Shown here: in pieces, positions 1-11,600 of the stretch
Layout: every line of letters begins with the position of its first letter
Numbering within the stretch: position 1 is the stretch's first letter
From: Glandiceps talaboti
Taxonomy: Eukaryota; Hemichordata; Enteropneusta; Spengelidae
Length of the DNA stretch: 64,000 nt
Direction: 5' to 3'
NCBI RefSeq assembly: GCF_964340395.1
Contig: NC_135565.1
Span: 20,349,709 to 20,413,708 of the forward strand
Notes under the pieces: model-generated
The model's database searches: none
What the model saw: only the letters and a program-made list of their open reading frames with translations
What the model was told of the DNA's origin: nothing
Translations under genes and position numbers: made by a program

Positions 1-1792
1 GACAGTGGTGGCAGCGGTGGGATGCCAACATCACAAAATAATATAGTAAGACAATACACTGGGTCAAAGCAAAATGTGACACTCACTTTTTTCCAAACTA
101 CATCCCTCCCCAAGAACCGTTCTGTAAAATATGATCTCCTAGTACCCCCTCCCCTCCCTTTATTATTATTAATTATTACAGGCTCCTTAAGCTGCGTGAT
201 GGAAAATTCCAATAGCTTTAGAAATAACAGTTGTAGTAGGTTGTCGTTATTTTGGCCAATCGCCATTGAATTTTAATGTCACATGATCACTACAATTGAT
301 GGTTTTCTTCAAATGAACTGTCAGTTTTTAGAGTTCAAAGTGTACATTAAGAAGACGTTGTTGGAGTTACAATATAACGGTATATTGTAAATTCACCCGT
401 TAAAAAAATACTGTCGAGTCCGTTATGCTTCTCGTTATTTCTTTTGAGGTACTTCCTTTGAATGTTAATGAATCAATGCTGATCGATTTACGTGCGGTGA
501 TGTATGCCTCCAATAATTACGAAGCCCAACGATCGGGCCCCTGGCAGTCAGCCCAACGATCGGACCCCTGGCAATCAGCCCAACGATCGGACCCCTGGCA
601 GTCAGCCCAACGATCGGACCCCTGGCAGTCAGCCCAACGATCGGACCCCTGGCAGTCAGCCCAACGATCGGACCCCTGGCAGTCAGCCCAACGATCGGAC
701 CCCTGGCAGTCAGCCCAACGATCGGACTGGCAATCAGCCTAACGATCGGACTGGCAATCAGCCTAACGATCGGACCCCTGGCAATCAGCCCAACGATCGG
801 ACCCCTGGCAGTCAGCCCAACGATCGGACCCCTGGCAATCAGCCTAACGATCGGACCCCTGGCAATCAGCCTAACGATCGGACCCCTGGCAGTCAGCCCA
901 ACGATCGGACCCCTGGCAGTCAGCCCAACGATCGGACTGGCAATCAGCCTAACGATCGGACTGGCAATCAGCCTAACGATCAGGTCCCTGGCAGTCAGTC
1001 CGTGTAATACAAACGAATAATAACAATGATTTTAACGCACCTTGATGATATGATGTATAGTTTATAATCTTAATGGTTTGTTTGAGTAATTAATTCTATT
1101 ACGGTAATTAGGTGATATCTTAAGGCGTAAAAAAGCGTGGTTTCGATTACGCTCAATTTTAGAATAGGTGGGGTAGGTAGATTTTTATTTTATTTTTTTA
1201 CATATATTTTTTTCATGTGTGAGTGTCTAGTTTAGGTAGTTATGTTTTCCGTTGTTTTCCACATGGTGTATGTGTTATTGGTTTCTTCTCATCAGATGTA
1301 CAGACATTACAGATTGGAAGAACAGTATTATATTGTCTCTTTAAGTTTATGTCACTATTTCTCGCGAGACGTCACACAATTTTCGCGATTTTATTTTATC
1401 TCGAATACATAAAAAAAAGTTTAGGATCGGCAGTGGAAAACTAGGTGGGGTCAAGTAACCGGAACCAAACAATTTGTTTAAAACCTAAAAATGTAGGCAT
1501 TAAATTCTATATAGTTTCATAGTAAAACAGTACATTATGTATAATAGCTATAGCTCAGATTTTGTATTCCAACAATGTGTGTAGGAAACAACTCTAAGGT
1601 TTCGCTCTTACGAAAGGCATTCCGTTTACATCTGGTATAGAAGGAGAGGGGTAGGGTCAACAACAACAACAGCAACGACGACGACGACGACGACGACGAC
1701 AACGATTCTCATTGAAAGCAAAATACGTAGATATAACATTGTACATTAATGGTCCTCAATGCAATGTACATGTTTCTGTTATTACATTGTAG
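1..1792. other. Upstream region of the multidomain gene
   Basis: No convincing coding exon is seen. It holds a 27-bp minisatellite (525-998), an (ACG)n tract (1674-1700) and a divergent copy of a dispersed motif (1571-1640, CTTACGAAAGGCATTC) that recurs near 5739, 8452, 10486 and 13546. The acceptor at 1791-1792 implies a 5' non-coding exon upstream, which could not be placed. Confidence 0.5.
525..998 (+). repeat. 27/24-bp minisatellite, 18 units, open in frame
   Basis: There are 18 head-to-tail units: fourteen of 27 bp and four of 24 bp, summing exactly to 474 bp. Each carries the palindrome CGATCG. The unit-length difference is one codon, so a frame opening at 504 stays open through the array as PNDRTPGSQ repeats and stops at 1005-1007. 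A second frame is open over the first half. No splice context or domain shows it is translated. Confidence 0.85.
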
Positions 1793-1800
1793 GCGATAAA

Positions 1801-3076
1801 ATGAGTGATCAACCAATCAATCAACGTCCAGCTGTTCTGATCATTAGTGACAGGTGGGGATTACCCTTTGAGGGTGGGGCATCAGCCGCTGTAAGACTCC
1901 TTGCCTATCTATTTAATAAAGTCGGTCTTAAAGTGTATTGCACCGTGTTAAAAATGATAGAACAAGAAAGCAAAGACGCGAAGGACCACAACGTTGAGCT
2001 CATTTCGCCGGAGCCTAGAAAATCACTCAAACGAGACAAACCGCGTCCCCAGTGGTTCCTTGCATTCGAAGCATACTTTCCAAAATTGTTTGAAATAGGT
2101 AATATAGAAATAGGAGTTGGGTTTTCGTTCATAACATCCGATGCAGCGTCTTTAATCGTCGAGAAATTAGTTCCTAAGGCGCGATATTACCTAGCGAATG
2201 TTTGGCCGTCTGACGTCTCTCCTGTCGTTGTAGGCTGTGACGATGGTGAATTGAGAGAAAGACTTGAACAATTGGAAGATGAGAGTAAGTTAACCAGCGC
2301 AGTGGTTTCCTTCGATGAGAAGACTTTCAATGATTTTAAACAAAGATTTGAAGATACTGAAGTGGACCATTTTCTCCTTTCCCTCTTAGCAGACAATAGA
2401 CATTTGAATTCAAACCAACCTACTTTACAGGCTGAAAATCCAACACGTCAAATTTTATCATTTTTGGAGGAATATGATTTTCGAGAAATGAAAAACCATC
2501 TTAAACTCGCGAAAGCCATCAACAACGTTGCTGGGAACTTCCACACAATGCTTACCGAACCTCCGCGATGGAGAATTCTTAGCATTCCGGAAGCTAAAGA
2601 ATCCTACTACAGGCGAAAGCTTAAGCCACATTCTCACCTCAGGATAGTTCCCTCCTCCATGCCCACTTCAAAATACATGGAAAGGGAAATTCGTTGTTCC
2701 CATCTTATCCTTATCCCACCATCCCCTGGGTTGAATTCTTATCACTTGATGTTGGCTGCCATGGCGATTGGGGTACCTTTCCTGGTTTCTATGCATTCCC
2801 CCTGTCATGATATGATCAGAAAACACTTTCCAGACCATGAATATATTTGTGTGGTCGATATGGAAGATGTTGAGAAGTTTAAAGACCAGATATGCCTGAT
2901 TCTTAGACGACCAGAAGTTTACTTCAAGAAGTCACAAGAGATGAAGGAAAAACTAAGAACTGAAGTACTTCCCTCCATGAAAGACATGAATGAAAAGTTT
3001 ATGGACAAAGTGAAACGTGATCTATATGGTGCAGTTGGCGCAGAGGCATTAGAACCTGAAGCCATGGATACCCTAG
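1801..3076 (+). CDS. Exon: GT-B glycosyltransferase-like domain (N-terminal)
   Basis: This large exon starts at an acceptor (tacattgtAG, exon from 1793) and ends at CTAG|GTAAG in phase 1. The ATG at 1801 has A at -3, whereas the upstream ATG at 1759 lies before the acceptor. The N-terminus shows a beta strand (PAVLIISD) followed by a glycine turn (FEGGASAAVRLLAYL), as in GT-B enzymes. The C-terminal half carries AAMAIGVPFLVSMHSP near residues 318-335, matching the conserved region that usually follows the E-x7-E motif of family-4 enzymes. Here the two glutamate positions appear to be Leu/Gly and Ala, so catalysis is doubtful. Related domains occur at the front of animal NLR-like and STAND-type proteins (recollection). 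The exon also reads to a stop at 3094-3096 if the donor is skipped, which would give a short stand-alone isoform. Confidence 0.8.
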
Positions 3077-6000
3077 GTAAGATTAGATATATGTAAATAC
3101 CCATATTCCACTGCTGTAGTTACTGGAAGGTTCAGTTCAAAAATGGCCGCATATGTTTTAATAAAGTTTAACCTACTTATTTCTAAGGATATTTACCACC
3201 AAAAAAACGGACGACAACTAAAAGATTTGACCCGCTATTATACAATGTCGTTGTTTAGATCACTACTCACGCCGGAAGTACATGCATGCCACAAACTTTA
3301 CAAAAACCACATTGGAGGTTTTACTCGTCGTAATATGTATGTAATTGGCGCCTTGTAATGGGATATTACACAAGCATAAAAAAGGGGTAACCACGTTTAT
3401 TGACCATGTTAAGTGAATTCAATGAAAACCTGCCTGTCAAATGTACGGAAATTGTTGCATGGAAAAGCGACTCATTTGAGTGGCACATCTCAGTTCCCAT
3501 CTCATTGGAGCTGCCCCCCCCCCCCCCAGGTAAAGTTACTGGCAGAATCCTTAGTCAAGGCGTCTGTGATACCACATCTACCATATGCAATCTTAGTATC
3601 CCTTTCTCATAAGTCTAGCAGGTCTGCATTCATTTCATTATCATACATCTTCCAATGAATCTATTTGGTAACTTTATATTTTCAAGTGTACATTTGTCGT
3701 TGCTTTATATACACATTTAACATCATGGCCAGCTGGTCGTTGAACTTGAAGTTTTAAAACAAACTTTATCACATGGAAAGTGTTTATTTCTAATTCATTG
3801 TAAATTTAAATATGGGTTAAATATTAAATGAAATAATATTACTCATTGGGAACGTACATACAACGTCAAAAAGTCGCACTGGCGCAAGGTATCATGGGAT
3901 AAAACTTTCTTTGGCACACCTCACTTAAGAAATATAGGCATAACAAATTTAAAAAAGAAATTAATTCTGGGACCCTGTTTTTTTACATTCAATCTTAAGT
4001 TAATAATATAAAGAAAAATACAATATCAATATGAACAAGAAAATGAGCACAGATATGTTTTAATTTAGAAGCTAATAATTTGTTTGCTTTGAATTTGGGT
4101 GTAAATTTCACGAATATGTGATTACATTACCTAGAAATAAGTGAATGTAGGATTAAAATGAGAAAGAAAAACACATATAAACTGCTAGGGGAAATAAGGT
4201 ATGATCGAAATTTCATAAAATGCATGAATGAAAAAACTCTTTGACATCATATGAAAAAAATAGGCCGCATAAAATAATTAACTACTGGCTAAGTCTGCTA
4301 AACACATTGGAATTAAAAAAATCATGTGATTTTTCTAAAAGTGCATCAACTTCGAGCTATCCTAACTGTTTACGTAATTCGGGAACGCCCAAATTTTATT
4401 GCATATATTTTCAGAATATATATTCAATTTTTTTATAATGAAAGTATAGGTAAGAAAATGAGGGTAGGTAGATCTTATACTATTTAACTACCTTAAAATC
4501 AACAAGAATGTTTATATTATTATTATATGATTTATGCACTCAGCCATTTCAGGAAAGGGGAAATTTAGCTGAAATTGCATACCATAATAATCAAGTGTAT
4601 AACAATATATATTTGAAGGTGCATTACGTATTCGGTTTGACCACTCATTTGCACCGTACATTCATTACACCGGTCTTACCATACCTCTTTAATGCCAATA
4701 GGGTCCTTTAATACATAATATAGTGTTTAAACATGCCATATTTTGCAATTCTTTAAAACTACCTATCCTTGCCATTAGTGTAAGTCTGAGCAATCATTCA
4801 TACATTTTTTCTTCCGTAAGGAAGAAATGTATTTAGTGGGTGGGTATTTAGTCTGTGTGTGTGTGTGTGTGTGTGTGTGTCTGTCTGTCTGTCTGTCTGT
4901 CTGTGTCATCGTTTTCTCCATAACGGCTTCCTCAATTCAAACAAAATTTTGAAGACGTATTTCCGTAGGGCAATGGCAAGACTTGATTAGGTTTTGATAA
5001 AAATCCCGTGAATATTAATGAGCAATTTACGTAATTAATGTTTTCGGTAATTAGACTGTATCTCAAGGATGCACGCTTCAAATTCATTGTAATTTGGTAC
5101 ATACATTTGCGATACCAAAGCACACATGTCCAGAAAATATTACTAAAGTAGCTTTTAGTTTTAATAGGTTATTGGCATATTTTCGGTAGGTCACTAAAAA
5201 GGAAAAAATAGTTTGTCAGGAAATGTTGTCTAAAGTGGTGCGACGATGTGATTATTTTTTTTACGTTCTTAACAAATGTTAACCAATCTACTTATCATTA
5301 CAGTTACTGTTCTTTTCATTTAGTACTTTACAGAAAGTGTGTATGTGGGGCAAATGTCATGGGCTAGTTCATGGTTAGTTTTGCAGTTGTCTTCACTGGT
5401 GGCAATTAATGTACGTGTAGGGAGGGTTACTTTTGTGATTTCCCATTCATCTGCAGACTGAATTGGCTGGACAACATGAAAAAGAAATTAACGCGGGAAG
5501 GGGGTACTTAAGTGATGGGCGCTGACCAGAAACAATTTTTTTGGCCTTTAAAACTCTTTTTACGTGAGTGCTATGCTACGACGTTCTATAAACCTTCATA
5601 TTGCATGTTGTTGTTGGCCAGGAGATCACACAGCAATGGGCAAATAGCAATGAATGAAAAAAATAACTTATTGCATATGTTCTGTTGTATTCAAACAATT
5701 GTCTGTAGGAACGACAGTCTCGAAACTTTGCCCTTACGGAAGGCATTCAGTTTAAATCTGGTAATAACTGTATGTGCCATGGTTTTTACACAGGCAAAGA
5801 TACTGTCGTAATCGGCCCAAGCAGACCACCTATACCGTCTGGTAGTGAGAATTTGCAAAGAAAACACAGGTAGGAAATTTTAATGATAACAGCCATTTGT
5901 TTACATTCTATTTAGAGATATATTTTTAACATATAAGTATAATCAATGTAGCAACAATCATTATTTAATGCAATTATGGTCTTCTGGATGAAGATCTCCA

Positions 6001-8552
6001 TGTATACATATGAAAGGTTAACATTATTGCATAATATAAAGGTTTGTTTTTTCAATAAGATAAATGAGAGTACTTTTATTTTGAAGCTAGATTTTGATTA
6101 AATGACATTTGATCACATTTACATTTGACTTAAACTTTCTGATTAATTTTAGGTTTAAAAGAAAGAGAACATGGACATTACGTGCTAGGAGATGTAACTG
6201 GTGTGGAGAAAATATAAGATGGAAGAGCTCGAGGTTCAAATGCGAAAATTGCAAGTAAGTATTATTTTGTATTTTTCCTCTAAATTTCTTTGTCAAAAAG
6301 AGTTTCGCACAAGGGTAAGTTGAGTTAATCTATATACACGTTTTGTGTACCATACTTTTCCTAAGTGTACTATGAATTTAAACGGTTGTTGGCCTGAATT
6401 GAAACTTAATTTGAATCCAGTGATGCCATGCATGTATTAAGTGATACGTGAAATACTTGGAGACATGGACACTACAGTGACAATTAAGAGACATGGACAT
6501 ATCTAATTGAAAATATAAAGTACGAAATTGTGTATACAACATTAAATACATGTCATATGTTGCTTATTTTATTTACTAGTAGTCCCGGTTCCCAGATGCA
6601 TTGTGTGAAGCACCGTCACTTATGTTGTGAAATTTAGGCTTGTTTTGTCTTTATTACATTCGAAATACCATAACCATTTGAAACGAAGGAGAAACATGTT
6701 GACCTCTTTAAGAAACGAACAAAATGTACAGCGGGATGGATGGGCGGGGGGGCTTGAGGAAAAAATGGTTGAGCAAAGGGGGCCTTGACATTCCTGATGG
6801 TCTGAAACTTAAAGGGTGTGTCACGAATTACTTTGCTCATAATTTGAACCATGTTTAACCTAAGGAGTAGTCACTTACCAAGTACATTTGTAAAATTTCT
6901 TGTGGGTTTGCCGCAAAAAGTTCTTCAACCTATATTGGAATACAATGAGGTGGGTGACTGCCAGGTAATGTGATTGTTTATTCTTTAATCATTTGACGAA
7001 TATTGAAGACAATATTCAAGTACTCTATCTATGGCATTCAATAAATGTGTTTGGTTTGAAATTGTACGACTCTCAATAGCCTCCCTACATGTCTTCATTT
7101 TCAAAAGATTTACTCACCGTGGGAGGGGGTGTCCCCCGTCCTCCCACTAGTGACCATGGTAATTCTGTTTCTTTCCACAATCAAGATTGCAATGGAAAGC
7201 CCTGTTGACTAACTATCTCCAAGTAATGGTTACAACCCAATGTGCAGTGAGATCTCTCAATGCAAAGCATGGGACATCTACTTGTAAAGGAATCAGGGGG
7301 GGGGGGTTACCATATAATTTAATTCTATATATAAAAATCTGTACTAGCATTGTGGGGGGGGGGGGGCGCTACTAAAGTTTATAGGTACATTTGACCAAAA
7401 TATATTCTCCTAAGCCCATCCCCATCCCCGTAAATTCCGCTTATTTCCTTAATTCTGACTGAATTTACTTGAACACAAAGTAAACGCCATTATGACAAAG
7501 GTGGGATTTACTGGTAAACCTAGCGTGCGGTCAGGTGACACCCCCCCCCCCAGCAGGATGTGTAAACCCCTCCCCCTGCACATACAGAACATGGCATTGT
7601 TGTGGATACGCGAAATGCATCTTGGAACCAGATTTTAGCAACACCTCTATTGTTGCTGTATAACCAATTTCATTTGTTGCAACACATTCATACAATTCAA
7701 TAACGTGGAGAGGTTTGTATTCTATGATTTGTTATAGGTATGAGTGTCATACACATTGTAAAGAACAGGCTTGTGATCGTGATTCTTGTATGCTACACAT
7801 GCAGACGCAAGGACCTTCAAATTTGCAAAGTTCCAAAATAGGTCAGTTATTCTTAAAGTGCAAACCAAAGCATTGACTGACGAAGTCATAATGCTGGTTT
7901 ATTTATTCAGCTATATATTTGTCATGTATTTATTAGTAAGGGGAGGTTATGTTATGCTTTGTCTGTATGTCTGTATGTCTGTCTGTCTGTACGTCTGTAC
8001 GTCTATCCGTGTATGTATGTATGTGCACCCGGAACAAAATAAACGACACAAATCGATGGAAATACACATTTATCCATTTAGTAGATAATGTTAACCACAA
8101 CAAAGCATGTACGTCCTATAAAATTTGGTGCTATAGCATACAGTTTTAATGAAAACATTGCATAATTAATGATTTTAGGTAACTATGTTGTATCTTAAAA
8201 ATGCAAGCTTCAAATTTCGAATAATATGATACATATATCAACATATATCAACCATACTACAACCTACAACTTTTACCTTTTAATGAGTATTTTGAATAAT
8301 GAACAATATCTAGTAATTAAGCAGTATCATGCACTCTTCAAATTACGTATAATTTGGCAAATACATTAACTTAAGAAAGCACGCTTGTCCAAAAACAAAG
8401 CCTGTTACCATGTTTTTTTTATTTAAATGAGTTATTTGCATAATTAGTGATTCCCTTACGGGAGGCATTCAGTTTAAATCTGGATAATTGCACTATTAAT
8501 GATTTTTGAATAAGCATAACTGAACTGATCAGTAGTGCTATAGGCAGGGGGT

Positions 8553-8607
<55 letters not shown>

Positions 8608-11600
8608 CTTAAACTCAAAAACCGCTGGACCGTAATTTATCAGTAATAAACATAGTTAGGTAGGTAGGTGATAGGTACTAAATAGGTAGGTGGGTATGGA
8701 GGTGGGCAGGTGATAGGTACTAAGTAGGTAGGTAGGTAGATGGGTAGGTAGGCAAGTAAGTAAGTACATAGGTAGGTAGGTAGGTAGGTAGGTAAGTTAG
8801 GCAGGTATGTATGTATGTATGGAGGTAGGTAGTTATGTAGGTGTAGGTAGGTAGGTAGGTAGATAGGTAGGTGCATACATAGTTAGGTAATTAGGTATAA
8901 GTCGGTAGCGAAAGGTGGGTGGTTGAGTAGTACGTTATTTATTGATAAAGTGAAACGTGATCTGTATGTTGCACAGAGGCATTAGAACCTGAAAAACTTA
9001 GATAATTCAGGTAAGATGAGATAAATATATAAACGTATATCCCCTGCTATACTTTTCACTTTTGACTCGGAGGAAATTTTAAACAAGAAAGTGCCGCAAT
9101 GGTTCAGTAAATCTACCTGTATGTAATCCATGATTAAACGATTTTCCAGCAATGGGTCGGTTTTATATACAGTGGTTGAGATCATTACTTATGCCGGAAT
9201 TACCACAATCTAGTAGCGACTCACTTGGTGGCACATCCCAGTCCAAATCGCCATTGGAGCCCCCCTTCCGAAATTCAAAGTTCTCCAAGTCGGTTGAAAA
9301 TTTGACTTTTAGACCGATATCGTTTAGGTGTATTTGACAAATACTGCAATTATACTACCTACATTTCCTATTTGTTTCAGTTTTCTTCACTTGATTAATT
9401 TTACATGTTGTTACTTTTGATAAACTTTAGTTCATTTCAATGTCTCTTTCATATTTCCACGATTCCATATATTCGTAATCCAATGTGAAGTTCATTTGAA
9501 TTCAAATTAATGGTCACATCGGTTCCTGTTCATTCTTCTTGTGTTGCATATTTTTTATTATTTACCTTTGAAATACATGACATACTTTATTGTAATTCAT
9601 TAGACTGAGTGTGTTTCTTTTATTTTATGGGTATACGTAGTAGATAACATGCCCTGATGACTAAATTATATTTAAATATTGAATTTAACCCTCTTTACTT
9701 TATTCCTGTATAGAAGAGAAGTCATATAAACCGGAATACGCAGAGGGATCCTGTGTCGAAGAAGCTACTAGTAATCAAGAAGATACCACTGATTCAGCAG
9801 CTTCCAATGACCAAGAAACCACCAGTGATACCGTCACTACTGCTGATCAGAAAGCCATCACTAATCAAGGAGGCAGTCCAGGTACAAATACAAAACTGTC
9901 AATTCCCATTTCATTTATACCATTTATTACTTTATTGATCCAAGAAACACAACTGACTGAATGAATGAATGATTCACTGTATTGACGTTTTTAAATATCA
10001 TTTCAATTTGAAAATGCATTGTATAATACCATCACAGTCAAATGTTAATCAATCTACTTATCATTGCAGTTACTGTTCTTTTTATTTAGTACTTTACAGC
10101 AAGTGTGTATGTGGGGCAGATGTTATGGGCTAGTTCATGATTAGTTTTGCAGTTGTCTTCACTGGTGGCAATTAATGTAGGGAGAGTTACTTTTGTTTTT
10201 TCCCTTTTATCTGCAGACTGAACTGGCTGGAAAACATGAAAAATATTAACGCGGGAAGGGGGGTGGTGTACTTAAGTGATGGATACTGGCCTTTAAAACT
10301 CTTTCTACGATGAGAGCTATGGTACAACGTTCTATAAAGCTTCACATTACATGTTGCTGTTGGCCAGGAGATCACTAACAGCAATGGGCAAATAGCAATC
10401 AATTAGAAAAAATAACTTATTGCATATGCTCTGTTGTATTCCAACAATTGTCTGTACGTAGGAATGACAGTCTCAAAACTTTGACCTCATGGAAGGCACT
10501 CAGTTTAAATCTGGTAATAACTGTATGTGCCATGGTTTTTACACAGGCAAAGATACTGTCGTAATCGGCCCAAGAAGACCACCTAAACCGTCTGGTAGTG
10601 AGAATTTGCAAAGAAAACACAGGTAGGAAATTTTAATGATAATAGCCATTTGCTTACATTCTATTTAGAGATATATTTTTAACACATATGTATAATGAAT
10701 GTAGCAATAATCATTATTTGATGTAATTATGGTCTTCTGGATGAAGATCTCCATGTATGCATATGAAAGGTTAACATTTATTGCATAATATAAAGGTTTT
10801 TTTTTCAATAAAATAAATGAGAGTACTTTTATTTTGAAGCTAGATTTTGATTAATTGACATTTAATCACAATACAATTTACTTTCTGATGAATTTTAGGT
10901 TTAAAAAGAGAACATGGACATTACGTGCTAGGAGATGTGACTGGTGTGGAGAAAATATCAGACGGAAGAGCTCGAGGTTCAAATGCGAAAATTGCAAGTA
11001 AGTATTATTTTGTATTTTTCCTCTAAATTTCTTTGTCAAAAAAAGTTTCGCACAAGGATAAATTGAGTTAATCTATATACGCGTTCTGTGTACCATACTT
11101 TTCCTAAGTATACTATATATTTAAACGGTTGTTGGCCTGAATTGAAACTTAATTTGAATCCCGTGATGCCATGCATGTATTAAGTGATACATAAAATACT
11201 TGGAGACATGGACACTACGGTGACAATTAAGAGACATGGATATATCTATCAATTGAAAATGTAAGGTACGAAATTGTGTATACAACAATGAATGCATGTC
11301 ATATGGTGCTTATTTACTTGCTAGTAGTTCCGGTTCCAAGATGCATTGTGTGAAGCACCGTCACTTATGTTGTGAAATTTAGGCTTGTTTTGTCTTTATT
11401 ACATTCGAAATACCATAACCATTTGAAACGAAGGAGAAACATGTTGACCTATTTAGGAAACGAACAGAATGTACAGCGGGCGGGATGGGGGGGGGGGTGA
11501 GGAGAAAATGTGTCCAAAATATTGGTTGTGCAAAGGGGGCCTTGAAATTTCTGAGGGTCTTAAAGCTTAAAGGGGGTGTCACGAATTACTTCGCTCATAA

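Larger units (their letters stand above)
5274..10039 (+). repeat. Tandem genomic duplication, copy A (C1 + Thr-rich module)
   Basis: Copy A starts at AAATGTTAACCAATCTACTT and ends at ATCACAGTC. The same start recurs immediately at 10040 and the same end recurs at 17711-17717. The unit is 4766 bp, contains three C1 exons and one Thr-rich exon, and is symmetric in phase. Introns are nearly as conserved as exons, so the duplication is recent. Confidence 0.88.
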
